64,000 bases of DNA from Oceanibaculum nanhaiense (GTDB lineage Bacteria > Pseudomonadota > Alphaproteobacteria > Oceanibaculales > Oceanibaculaceae). This document shows, piece after piece, positions 57,201-64,000 of the stretch. The translations under genes were made by a program, and so were the position numbers. The stretch lies in the NCBI RefSeq assembly GCF_002148795.1, contig NZ_MPOB01000002.1, forward strand, positions 1-64,000, read 5' to 3'. The stretch's first letter is position 1; every line of letters starts with the position of its first letter. A model generated the notes under the pieces. It saw nothing but the letters and a program-made list of their open reading frames with translations. It was not told the DNA's origin and made no database searches.

Positions 57201-60200
57201 CGCCGGCGGTGTTCTTCGAGTGCGAGCATATCGAGGCGCTGGCCGCCCATCTCGTCAGCCGTCACGGCGTTGTGGCGGGCACGGCGGCGCCAAAACCCGT
57301 CGCGGTGCCGCTGAAGGCTCAGCCGGTCGCGGCGGTGCGTCCGGCATCGCCGCCCCCGCCTGACGGCGCAGTGGCGATCATCGGCCTGGCCGGGCGTTTT
57401 CCCGGTGCGGCGACGGCGGACGAGTTCTTCGCCCGGCTGCTGGCCGGCGACGATCTGACCGGCGCATTGCCGCTGGCGCGCTATGGCGCAGCCTACCGCG
57501 CACGGCTGGAACAGGCGGGCTTCCCGAAGCGCGGCGGCTTCCTCGCCGATATCGACCGCTTCGATGCCGGCTTCTTCCGTATTTCCCCGGTCGAGGCGGA
57601 ACGGCTGGACCCGCAGCAGCGCCTGATGCTGGAGACCGCCTGGCGGGCGCTGGAGGATGCCGGCTACCGCCCGGAGGAACTGCCGCGCGACACCGGCGTG
57701 TTCGTCGGGGTAACGGCGCAGGATTATGCCGCCCTGCTGCGCGACCATGGCGTGGCCAGCGACGGCTATGTCGCCACCGGCAATTCGCTGGCGATGGTGG
57801 CGAACCGGCTGTCGCATTTCTTCGATCTGAACGGGCCGAGCGAGGCGGTGGACACCGCCTGTTCCAGTTCGCTGGTGGCGCTGCTGCGCGCGGCGGATGC
57901 GGTGCGCAGCGGGCGCTGTGGCGCGGCGCTGGTCGGCGGGGTCAATCTGACGCTGGCGCTGGACGGCTTCGCGGGGCCGCATCAGGCCGGCATGCTGAGC
58001 CCGGAGGGGCGCTGCAAGAGCTTCGGCGCCGGGGCCGATGGCTATGCGCGCGGCGAGGGCGTGGTGGCGCTGCTGCTGAAGCCGCTGGCCGAAGCCGAGC
58101 GCGACGGCGACCGCATTCTCGGCCTGCTGATCGGCGGCGCGGAGAATCACGGCGGCCGTGCCGGCTCGCTGACCGCGCCGAACGCCAAGGCGCAGGCCGA
58201 TCTGGTGGTCCGCGCCATGCGGGGTATTGATCCGGTGAGCATCGGCTATATCGAGGCGCACGGCACCGGCACGGCGCTGGGCGACCCGGTGGAGGCGAAC
58301 GGGCTGCGGCTGGCCTATGACACGCTGACCGGGGGCAAGGCCACCAGCCTGCCGCCGATCCTGCTGGGGTCGGTGAAATCCAATATCGGCCATCTGGAGG
58401 CTGCCGCCGGTCTGGCCGGTGTCGTGAAGGTACTGCTGGCGATGCGCCAGGGCCGGCTGCCGGCCTCGCTGCATTGTGCCGAGGCCAATCCGCATCTGGA
58501 TTTCGCCGGTTCGCCCTTCCGGCTGGCGACGCAGACGCAGGACTGGCCGCTGCGCCAGGACGCACAGGGCAACGCGCTGCCGCGTCGGGCCGGCGTCAGC
58601 TCCTTCGGGTTCGGCGGCAGCAACGCGCATGTCGTGCTGGAAGCCTATGAGCCGGTTTCCGAACCGCGCCGCCAGCCCCATCGCCAACCGCTGCCGCCGC
58701 ACCGCTTCGCCGACACGCGCTACTGGATTCCGGGGGTGAAGCCGGAAGAGGTGACGGCGCTGGTGCCGCACTGGATCGAGGTGCCGCTGATACAGGCCGG
58801 CACCGCGCCCGCGCGGCATATCGTGCTGGCGGGCGGTCTCGATGTCGCGACAGTGCCGGGCGTCGAGTCGTTGGCCCCGTCCCTGCCGCCGGAGATTGGT
58901 GCCGCCTATGGCGCGCTGGCGGAAGCGCTGCTGCGCACGGTACAACAAGTGCTGAAACAGCCGGGCGAGGGCCGGGTGCTGGTGCAGCTTGCCGTGCCGG
59001 ATGCGGGCGAATTGGCACTGCTCGCCGGTCTTGGCGCGATGCTGGACAGCATCGCCGCCGAACATCCGCGCCTGCTCGGCCAGACCGTTATTCTGCCTGC
59101 TGGGATTACACCTGCCGAGGCGGCGCGGCTGCTGGCGGCGGAGGCCACCGGCCCGGGCGACCGCCATGTCCGCTTCATCTCAGGTAAGCGCCATGTGCGA
59201 CGCTGGCGTGATGCGGCGCTGCCCGCCGGGGGCGTGTCCTGGCAGGCCGGCGCCGTCACGCTGATTGCCGGCGGTATGGGCGGACTCGGCCGGCGGCTGG
59301 CCCGCGACATCGCCGAAGCCGCGCCCGGGAGCGTGCTGGTGCTGACCGGGCGCGCAGCGCTGGATGCGGAGCGCGAGGCGTTCCTTGCGGAACTGCGGCG
59401 GCTGGGGGCCAGCGCCGAATATCGGCAGATCGATATCACCGATGAGGGAGCCGTCGCCGCCCTGCTGCGCGACATCCTGACGGCGCATGGGCGTCTCGAC
59501 CGGGTGGTGCAGGCCGCCGGCGTGCTGCGCGACGGCTATGCGCTGCGTAAATCGCCGGCTGACCTGGCCGCCGTGCTGGCGCCGAAGCTCAAGGGCACGC
59601 TGGCGCTGCTGCGCGCCTGTCGCGACCTGCCGGTAAAGCCGTCTTTCGTGCTGTTCTCCTCGCTGGCCGGGGCGGTCGGCAATCCGGGTCAGGCGGATTA
59701 CGCCGCCGCCAACGGCTTTATGGGTGCGCTGGCCGAACGCGAGGGGGCGGAACGTGAAGGCGCGCCGCTGCTCGCCATCGACTGGCCGCTGTGGCGCGAG
59801 GGCGGCATGCGCGTCGATGAATCGGTCGAGCAGGAGTTGTTCTGCCGCATGGGCCAGCGCCCGCTGGAAACGGCGGACGGGCTTGCCCTGCTGCGCCGCG
59901 CGCTGGCATCCGGCCTGCCCCGCCTTGCTGTCATCGCTGGCGAGGGGCAGCGCATCCGCGCCTTCTTCGCCGGTGCCGACCGTCCGGAACTGCCGCAGGT
60001 CGTGGCCACCACTTCATCCGATACGGCGCTTCGCGACCGGGTGACAGATCGGCTGCGCCAGATCTTCGCGGAGGCCAGCGGCCTGCCGGCGGATGGCATC
60101 GATCCGTCCCGCCCGCTGGAGGAGTACGGCATCGACTCGCTGATGGTCACCCGGCTGAACGCCGCGCTGGAAGTGCCGTTTGGCGCGCTGCCGAAGACGC

Positions 60201-63200
60201 TGCTGTTCGAGCACCGCACACTGGCCGCGCTGGCCGGGCATCTGGCGGTGGCGCAGGGCGAGGCCTGCCGGCGCTGGACCGGGCTGGGCGCGGCTGCGAC
60301 CATCGCATCTGTGCCGGCTGCCGCGCAGCCGGTGGCGCGCGCGACCGCCGCGCCGCTGTCTCAGGACGAGCCCATCGCCATCATCGGCCTCAGCGGGCGC
60401 TATCCGGGTGCGCCCGATCTCGATTCCTTCTGGGCCAATCTGGCGGCGGGCTGCGATGCCATCACCGAGATTCCGCCTGAGCGCTGGGACATGGACGGCT
60501 TCTTCCATGCGGACGCCGACGAGGCGGTGGCGAACGGGCGCAGCTACGCCAAATGGGGCGGCTTCCTTGATGGTTTCGCCGATTTCGATCCGTTCTTCTT
60601 CCGCATCTCGCCGCGCGACGCGGCGGCGATGGACCCGCAGGAGCGGCTGTTCCTGATGACCGCCTGGGCGGCGTTCGAGGATGCCGGCTATGGCCCCACA
60701 AGGCTGGCGCGCCAGCATGGCGGCCGGGTCGGCGTGTTCGCTGGCGTGACCAAGACCGGCTATGCGCTGCACGGGCCGTTCCGCAGCGAGGGCGGGGCGA
60801 TGGTGCGGCCCAGCACCTCCTTCGCCTCGGTCGCCAACCGGGTGTCGCACGCGCTGGATTTGACCGGCCCCAGCCTGCCGGTCGATACCATGTGCTCCTC
60901 CTCGCTGACGGCGATCCATGAGGCCTGCGCCCATCTGCGCGCGGGCAGTTGCGAAATGGCGCTGGCCGGCGGCGTGAACCTCTATCTGCACCCCGCCAAT
61001 TTCGTGGAGCTGAGTGCCGCCCGGATGCTGAGCGCCGAGGGCCGCTGCCGCAGCTTCGGCGAGGGCGGCGACGGCTTCGTGCCGGGCGAGGGCGTGGGCT
61101 GCGTCATCCTGAAGCCGCTGTCGCGCGCACTGGCCGATGGCGACCATATCCATGCGCTGATCCGCGCCACGGCGATCAATCATGGCGGCCACGCCAATGG
61201 CTATACCGTGCCCAGCCCGGCGGCGCAGCGTGACGTGATCCGCGCGGCGCTGGAGAAGGCCGGCCTGTCCGCCGATGAAGTCACCTGCATCGAGGCGCAT
61301 GGCACCGGCACGGCGCTGGGCGACCCGATCGAGCTGGACGGGCTGAGCCAGGCCTTCCGTACGGAAACGGACGCGCGCGGCTACTGCGCGCTGGGCTCGG
61401 TGAAGTCCAATATCGGCCATCTGGAGGCGGCGGCGGGCATTGCCGGCCTGACCAAGATCGTTCTGCAGATGCGCCACGGCCAGCTGGCGCCGACGCTGCA
61501 CGCCAATGTGCCGAATCCGAACCTGGCGCTGGCGGACTCGCCCTTCCGCCTGCAGCAGGAACGCGCACCGTGGCCGGGCCGTCCTCGCATTGCCGGCCTG
61601 TCCTCCTTCGGGGCCGGCGGGGCGAACGCCCATGCGATTATCGAGGAGTGGCCGACGCCCTCCTTCCCTGTTGCGGAACCGCGCGCGGCAGCGGCGGGCG
61701 GTACGCCGCTGCCTATCCTGCTGTCGGCGCGCGATCCCGAGCGGCTGCGCGAGATGGCCGAACGGCTTTTGGCCTGTATTGAGGGTGGGCCTGTCGAGGG
61801 GACCGGCGACGCTCTTCCCGTCTGGCGTTCGAGGCTGGCGGAATTGCTGGCGGTGGCCGAAGCCGAGATCGACGCGGATGACCCGCTCGACTCCTATGGC
61901 GTCGAACCGGCGCAGCTGCTGGCGCTGAAAGGCTGGGCCGAAGACCGCTTCGGACGGATTCTGGACGCGGCCCGCTTCACCCCGGCGGCGACGCTGCGCC
62001 TTCTTGCCGGCCCGATTGCGGCGGCGGGCGGTGGCGCTGCTCTGGCACTGGCCGATATTTCCCACACGCTGCAGATCGGCCGCGAGGCGCTGGACTGCCG
62101 CCTCGCCATCGAGGCCGGATCGCTGGCGGTGTTGGCCGCAGGGTTGCGCGCCTGGCTGGACGGGCGCAAGACACATCCCGGCCTGCATGAAGGCAATGCG
62201 AAGGCGGACCGTGCCGCACTGGCCGGGCTGCTGGATGCAACGGAGGCGCGGGAACTGGCGGCGCGCTGGCTGGCCGAGGGACGGATCGGCAAGGCGCTTG
62301 CGCTCTGGGCCAAGGGGCAGGATATCGACTGGCCGGGCGTGCCGGGCGGGCGCATCGTCTCGCTGCCGACCTATCCCTTCGCGCGCCAGCGCTTCTGGAT
62401 ACCCCGTCCGGCCCAGACGGTAGAGGCATCCGTCGCGGCGGCGCTGGCCGGCAGCCCGGCGGGCCGCGCAGCGCTGGAAAGCGGCAATGATCTGCTGGAA
62501 CGGCAGATCGCGCCGGTGCTGCGGGAGGTGCTCGACCGGCTGCCGGAAACGGAAATGGTGCCGGAGCTGCGGCGCTGGCGACAGGCCGCCGCGGCGCTGC
62601 TGGCTTCGACTCCGGCGGGCGAGGCTGCGGACTGGGACAGCTTCGCGGCGGCACATCGGGAGGACAAGGCGCTGGCCGCCCGCATCGATCTGGCCGGGGC
62701 GACGCTGCGCGCCCTGCCGGACATTCTGGCCGGGCGGGTGAAGCCGACCGCCGTGATGTTCCCGGATGGCGGGATGGGGCTGGTCGAGGGCGTCTATAAG
62801 GATAATCCGGTGGCCGCACGCTTCAGCGACGGGCTGGCCGGGGCGGCGGCGGCCTTCGTCGCGGCGCGGCTGGCGGCGGCGCCGGATCGCCGCCTGCGCA
62901 TTCTGGAAATTGGCGCCGGCACCGGCGGCACCAGCGTGTGCGTGTTCCGGGCGCTGGCCCCGCACCGCGCCGGCATCGCCGAATATCTCTATACCGATGT
63001 GTCGCGCGCCTTCCTGATCCATGCTGAGCGCTCTTACGCCGACAGCGCGCCCAATCTGGCGACCGCTTTGTTCGATGTCGAAAAGCCGCTGGCCGGGCAG
63101 GGGGTGACGCCGCATGGCTATGATCTGGTGATCGCCGCCAATGTGCTGCACGCGACAGCAGACATGCGCCGTACGCTGGCGACGGTGTGTGAGACGCTGG

Positions 63201-64000
63201 CGCCAGGCGGGCTGCTGCTGGCGAACGAGACCAGTGCGGCGACCCTGTTCACCCATGTCACCTTCGGCCTGCTGGAGGGCTGGTGGCGCTTCACCGACCC
63301 GGATGTGCGGATTCCGGGCACGCCCAGCCTGACGCCGGCTTCCTGGCGGAAGCTGCTGGAACAGTCCGGGCTGACCTGGGTCGCCGGCTCGCCGGAAGAT
63401 GAGCTGGCGCTCGGTCAGCAGCTGGTCGCCGCGCGGATGCCGGAGGATGCCGTGGTGGCGCCGGCGGCGCCGGTTGCCGCCACGCTGAAAGCGCCGGAAA
63501 AGCCCGTCTCGGTGCAGCCCGCCGGCAGCCTGCGCGATGTGCTGCTGCGGCTGCTGGCGGAGACGCTGAACGTGACGCCGGGCAGCATCGACGTGACCCA
63601 GTCCTTCGCCGATTACGGGCTGGATTCGATCCTCGGCATGGAGTTGGTGCACCGGCTGCGGCGGGCGCTGGATATCGATTTCGAGCAGACACGGCTGTTC
63701 GACTTCGCCAGCGTGGCGCAGCTGGAGGGCTTCATTGCGGCGGACTATCCGGCGGCGGTCGCTGCCCTCGGCGCGGCCCCGAAGCCGGCATCCAGGGCGG
63801 CACCGGTTGCCGCCGCAAGCCCGGCGGTGCGGCGGGATTCCAAGCAGGAAAAGGGCCGCCAGCCCATCGCCATTATCGGCGCCAGCGGCCGCTTCGCGAA
63901 ATCGCCGGACATGGACGCGCTGTGGGGCCATCTGCTGACCGGCCGCGATCTGGTGGAGCCGGTCAGCCGCTTCGACCTCGACAGCCTGTACAAGGACGCC
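50084..64000 (+). CDS. Giant AT-less modular polyketide synthase (3' end outside window)
   Basis: An uninterrupted frame of 4639 codons runs to the right edge. It starts with ATG 50084 inside the stop of AT-ER. Domain order: KS1(1-430)-DH(580-850)-KR(890-1290)-ACP(1316-1386); KS2(1433-1862)-DH-like B(2035-2300)-ACP(2325-2395); KS3(2428-2853)-KR(about 2900-3260)-ACP(3320-3390); KS4(3428-3860)-ACP-like insert(3910-3970)-cMT(4130-4450)-ACP(4480-4550); KS5(4592-). No module has its own AT, and the post-KS linker LPxYPFxRxRxW is present. Acyl units therefore come from the free AT. Cys and two His of KS1-KS4 are present. Alanine/proline linkers separate modules. Confidence 0.96.
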   Translation, partial: MSRPIAIIGIGLRLPKADNLDQFWHHLAAGRSLISEVPADRWDKSALHGNPAAGNKSASIWGGFIEEADCFDAPFFSVSPREAAWMDPQQRFALEMAWHAIEDAGYRAAELAGSRTGVYMGVCHWDYAELLEKHLAQTDAYMPTGIAFSIIANRVSHFFDLHGPSIANDTACAASLTAIYEAVRALEAGDCEMALAGGVNLAWSPNHFVAFSKAGMLSKEGSGKAFDDRADGYVRGEGGGVLLLKPLDKALADGDPVHAVIRGIGVNHGGRTSSLTVTSPDAQAELIESVHRAAGVNPDRVSYIEAHGPGTPLGDPIEIAGLKQAFATLHAAAGTEPVADSCAIGSVKTNIGHLEGAAGVAGIAKLLAALRHGALPANVGFETLNRLIDLSGSPFRIQAERRDWPSDPERPRLAGISSFGFGGANAHALLEEAPLRADVSRGDGPVILPLSARDDGRLAAYAERLRDWLADAPDDLSLADLAYTFQTAREPMEARAAFVATGKEGLIDALESFLAGEILDDAPHADLAARWRAGEDVDWSVLYEGGSAPRRIHAPLYPFARHRYWMDASLVGKDTEAFPHPLAQRNLSGLDGPRYRSHLGREAFYWADHHVGGQQILPGVACLEAARAALEQARGGAPLTGGLVFEQVSWTRPIRADAVPVAVETRLRPEEKGGFTFTISAADGAANAQGVLRLAALDTPPALDIAALAKALPETIDPAECYSRLTESGVAHGPAFQALRTVRRGPDGVLAELRLGRSLHGTLAQLPLHPVLLDAAIQAWIALDGEAPPGSAVPFACGRIEMRGPCTPVMHAHVRRVAGSVRSDAVVRLDIDLTDKDGKPCLAFRDLALRLVAPKAMEDAAPAVDNAEAPTVHLAGRWVERPVQVQDAPRETHIYLAGFAPDIAEQLAARTGLPVECLPDANDPAARATGWFRHLHGALAARMRLRPALPQRFLVLAGPKAPAWLATPLAGLLRTAAQENPKFSGAVVAVEGLADIDRLAALLAAEATAADDVAELRHDAAGNRFAWRPQETAPAGDAPSLNPEAAYWITGGLGRLGLILAGWLAARGARHLVLSGRRVAPDAAAEAALAALRAGGAEVHLEACDVTDAEAVAKTVARIEPQVGPLKGIIHAAGLLDDGYILTKAADSIAPVLAPKIAGTLNIDRATRDTALDFLLLCSSIAASFGNAGQGDYAGGNAFLDGFAEHRTRLTEAGERHGVTISIGWPLWEEGGMSVDATGRAALARRFGTVPMPTAAGLAALDRAFPAGTPRQVVLHGARDRIDALLAEPVPLPQAPPPVAESGEAADDGDLAARTIAFLKEVLAERLQMDPAQIRADRRLEEYGLDSITIVEATAQLEEALGPLSKTLFFEYVDLAGIARHLVEERRAALLAALPGGPAPKAAPASAALRAEPPAKVSAAPRPDDRKQEDRHDIAIVGLSLRVARAASQDEFWQMLSNGLDGFEAYPAERWNHAALLHPERDVLGKTVVKTGAFLKDIDKFDPRYFRISQHEAELMSPEVRLFLEASVEAFEDAGYSREYMQARYGGDVAVLVGSMTNEYDLYGFQNMLVRGALASGSYTGTVPNMVSYFYGFTGPSYFLDTMCSASSTCVHEAVHMLRAGRCKMALAGGVSLLLHPQKLIATSQEHFTSKTAEKIRGYGLGADGTILGEGVGALVLKPLADAERDGDHIYGVIIGSGISNAGVRNGFTVPNPHQQAAAIEQALDDAAIDPATLSYVEGHGSGTALGDPIEVKALTQAFRKYTDAKGFCPLGTVKSNVAHLLAAAGVAGIAKVLAQLRHSQIAPSLHAEVLNPNIPFEDTPFRVQRELTPWTRPRDAAGRELPRRAGVTSIGAGGMNSHILIEEHAASPREAHPGGPELLVFSAMSEAALIRLLSRLRDHVAAHPDLVLADLAYTLQTGRNELPCRLALVADDIARVPALLAAFLSSPRPDPRWHFVRSILEVEPPADAARLRQDIGTRALDRLAAAWAAGAVLDWDALHEGRQPRRVSLPAYPFERVRCWYPEFADAPSVVNPLGSALKLHPFIGVNRSGLDGLRYSTAIHPGELLDYSFTQGRTQTILPIVAVEIVLALGRIAGLAGPLSLRGLTVRGAVAWEDGAELHAALDPQGDSLLVRLEMADAAGNRTPYAEALVLAEATALPPESVPATGEALDGAAITARLAERGYAFAPYLEVVTRVLALPGGGFLCDLAREHPQQDFFTKNVQLPPRVLAAAYQAMLLDMPPSEAPPLLAGIASAVLGDRAEEVARLLVRPQGDGAYAVRLFDAGGAVLGALDGVLFAAPEALDRAAPAPVPVTASAADGLVGELRALAAAILKFPAEELNPRELFYELGFDSISLTRFAGEISEAYKVTLSPAVFFECEHIEALAAHLVSRHGVVAGTAAPKPVAVPLKAQPVAAVRPASPPPPDGAVAIIGLAGRFPGAATADEFFARLLAGDDLTGALPLARYGAAYRARLEQAGFPKRGGFLADIDRFDAGFFRISPVEAERLDPQQRLMLETAWRALEDAGYRPEELPRDTGVFVGVTAQDYAALLRDHGVASDGYVATGNSLAMVANRLSHFFDLNGPSEAVDTACSSSLVALLRAADAVRSGRCGAALVGGVNLTLALDGFAGPHQAGMLSPEGRCKSFGAGADGYARGEGVVALLLKPLAEAERDGDRILGLLIGGAENHGGRAGSLTAPNAKAQADLVVRAMRGIDPVSIGYIEAHGTGTALGDPVEANGLRLAYDTLTGGKATSLPPILLGSVKSNIGHLEAAAGLAGVVKVLLAMRQGRLPASLHCAEANPHLDFAGSPFRLATQTQDWPLRQDAQGNALPRRAGVSSFGFGGSNAHVVLEAYEPVSEPRRQPHRQPLPPHRFADTRYWIPGVKPEEVTALVPHWIEVPLIQAGTAPARHIVLAGGLDVATVPGVESLAPSLPPEIGAAYGALAEALLRTVQQVLKQPGEGRVLVQLAVPDAGELALLAGLGAMLDSIAAEHPRLLGQTVILPAGITPAEAARLLAAEATGPGDRHVRFISGKRHVRRWRDAALPAGGVSWQAGAVTLIAGGMGGLGRRLARDIAEAAPGSVLVLTGRAALDAEREAFLAELRRLGASAEYRQIDITDEGAVAALLRDILTAHGRLDRVVQAAGVLRDGYALRKSPADLAAVLAPKLKGTLALLRACRDLPVKPSFVLFSSLAGAVGNPGQADYAAANGFMGALAEREGAEREGAPLLAIDWPLWREGGMRVDESVEQELFCRMGQRPLETADGLALLRRALASGLPRLAVIAGEGQRIRAFFAGADRPELPQVVATTSSDTALRDRVTDRLRQIFAEASGLPADGIDPSRPLEEYGIDSLMVTRLNAALEVPFGALPKTLLFEHRTLAALAGHLAVAQGEACRRWTGLGAAATIASVPAAAQPVARATAAPLSQDEPIAIIGLSGRYPGAPDLDSFWANLAAGCDAITEIPPERWDMDGFFHADADEAVANGRSYAKWGGFLDGFADFDPFFFRISPRDAAAMDPQERLFLMTAWAAFEDAGYGPTRLARQHGGRVGVFAGVTKTGYALHGPFRSEGGAMVRPSTSFASVANRVSHALDLTGPSLPVDTMCSSSLTAIHEACAHLRAGSCEMALAGGVNLYLHPANFVELSAARMLSAEGRCRSFGEGGDGFVPGEGVGCVILKPLSRALADGDHIHALIRATAINHGGHANGYTVPSPAAQRDVIRAALEKAGLSADEVTCIEAHGTGTALGDPIELDGLSQAFRTETDARGYCALGSVKSNIGHLEAAAGIAGLTKIVLQMRHGQLAPTLHANVPNPNLALADSPFRLQQERAPWPGRPRIAGLSSFGAGGANAHAIIEEWPTPSFPVAEPRAAAAGGTPLPILLSARDPERLREMAERLLACIEGGPVEGTGDALPVWRSRLAELLAVAEAEIDADDPLDSYGVEPAQLLALKGWAEDRFGRILDAARFTPAATLRLLAGPIAAAGGGAALALADISHTLQIGREALDCRLAIEAGSLAVLAAGLRAWLDGRKTHPGLHEGNAKADRAALAGLLDATEARELAARWLAEGRIGKALALWAKGQDIDWPGVPGGRIVSLPTYPFARQRFWIPRPAQTVEASVAAALAGSPAGRAALESGNDLLERQIAPVLREVLDRLPETEMVPELRRWRQAAAALLASTPAGEAADWDSFAAAHREDKALAARIDLAGATLRALPDILAGRVKPTAVMFPDGGMGLVEGVYKDNPVAARFSDGLAGAAAAFVAARLAAAPDRRLRILEIGAGTGGTSVCVFRALAPHRAGIAEYLYTDVSRAFLIHAERSYADSAPNLATALFDVEKPLAGQGVTPHGYDLVIAANVLHATADMRRTLATVCETLAPGGLLLANETSAATLFTHVTFGLLEGWWRFTDPDVRIPGTPSLTPASWRKLLEQSGLTWVAGSPEDELALGQQLVAARMPEDAVVAPAAPVAATLKAPEKPVSVQPAGSLRDVLLRLLAETLNVTPGSIDVTQSFADYGLDSILGMELVHRLRRALDIDFEQTRLFDFASVAQLEGFIAADYPAAVAALGAAPKPASRAAPVAAASPAVRRDSKQEKGRQPIAIIGASGRFAKSPDMDALWGHLLTGRDLVEPVSRFDLDSLYKDA
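54374..57270 (+). other. PKS module 2: KS-B-ACP (putative branching module)
   Basis: KS2 has C1604 (DTMCSASS), HGSGTALGDP and KSNVAH, with alanine in place of glycine beside the histidine. The double-hotdog region 2035-2300 resembles DH but lacks both catalytic residues: the HxxxG histidine is tyrosine (LDYSFTQG) and the HPxxLDxxxQ aspartate is alanine (LPPRVLAAAYQ). ACP serine S2354. This fits the KS-B-ACP module that performs Michael-type branching in rhizoxin and glutarimide assembly. A simply dead DH is the alternative. Confidence 0.72.
57362..60280 (+). other. PKS module 3: KS-KR-ACP
   Basis: KS3 C2593 (VDTACSSSL), HGTGTALGDP and SNIGHLEAAAG are complete. There is no DH. The KR has GGMGGLGRRL, GVLRDGYAL, catalytic S and Y3206 (GQADYAAAN). 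ACP S3352 (GIDSL). It should leave a beta-hydroxyl group that FkbM or P450 may later modify. Confidence 0.88.
60362..63760 (+). other. PKS module 4: KS-(ACP-like insert)-cMT-ACP
   Basis: KS4 C3604 (DTMCSSSL) with both histidines. The post-KS linker contains an ACP-like stretch (3910-3970) with SYGVEPAQ where a carrier would have GxDSL, so it cannot be pantetheinylated. The cMT has ILEIGAGTGGTS (4277 region), YTDVSRAFL, NVLHATADM and FTHVTFGLLEGWW, the blocks of trans-AT C-methyltransferases. ACP S4515 (GLDSI). No reductive domain is present, giving an alpha-methyl-beta-keto unit, a good site for the HMGS cassette. Confidence 0.85.
63857..64000 (+). other. PKS module 5: start of KS5
   Basis: Only the first 48 residues are inside the window: IAIIGASGRFAKSPDMDALW, the N-terminal KS strand, then the usual acidic loop. 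It shows that the gene continues and that the rest of the assembly line and any thioesterase lie to the right. Confidence 0.85.

Noticed and set aside
49856-59167. 3103-residue open frame on the minus strand across the PKS
   Set aside because: It is the antisense shadow of a high-G+C PKS gene. The product is an arginine/glutamine/histidine-rich repeat without domains, while the plus strand encodes intact KS, KR and ACP domains.
60014-63931. 1305-residue open frame on the minus strand
   Set aside because: The same codon-bias shadow as above, opposite KS4 and cMT; no recognisable motifs.
50084-64000. Cis-acting AT domains within the PKS
   Set aside because: After each KS the sequence passes straight to a linker, DH, KR or cMT; no GHSxG and no FPGQG motif occurs in the PKS frame. 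Only the separate AT-ER has them.

Overview
The window is about 65% G+C and is consistent with an alphaproteobacterium. The clues are an RcdA-type (DUF1465) gene beside rpmE, a purQ-purL-bolA-grxD string, a C-rich L31 without cysteines, and REP-like palindromes built around a TTCGAGACGCG core. A Rhodospirillales-like host is my inference from gene content; no 16S or tRNA gene lies in the window.

Positions 1-36300 look like ordinary chromosome. In order they hold: the AT-rich tail of an unknown gene; thrC and an M16 peptidase; a small heat-shock gene with a ROSE-like leader; rcdA; rpmE; an ABC exporter; a tandem universal stress protein; a DEAD-box helicase; rpsD; a grxD-bolA-purL-purQ group on the minus strand; a LysR/wrbA divergon with pirin; a DSD1-type enzyme; an EamA transporter; an acetolactate-synthase-like enzyme; an MFS transporter; a UspA protein; DUF2478; HicAB; a sulfur metabolism pair (metallo-hydrolase and rhodanese); two hybrid PAS histidine kinases; a LuxR-type regulator; a PAS/chemoreceptor pair; DUF1622; and a large FtsX-type permease.

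From about 36362 to the right edge lies one trans-AT polyketide gene cluster in three transcription units. Unit A (+) is FkbM methyltransferase, P450, HMG-CoA-synthase-like enzyme, ACP, decarboxylative KS and ECH1: a beta-branching cassette joined by overlapping start/stop codons. Unit B (-) is an ACP and an asparagine-synthase-like amidotransferase. Unit C (+) is two cyclic-peptide-type ABC exporters, a free-standing AT fused to a PfaD-type enoylreductase, and a giant AT-less PKS that is still open at the right edge (4639 codons inside the window).

The PKS reads KS-DH-KR-ACP / KS-(DH-like, no catalytic residues)-ACP / KS-KR-ACP / KS-(ACP-like insert)-cMT-ACP / KS. An amidotransferase plus dedicated ACP, followed by KS-DH-KR-ACP and a KS-B-ACP branching module, is the known logic for glutarimide rings (malonamyl starter, then Michael-type branching). 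I therefore read the product as a glutarimide polyketide of the sesbanimide/gladiostatin/streptimidone type, with a beta-branch, an alpha-methyl group, and P450 plus FkbM tailoring. The product itself is an inference.
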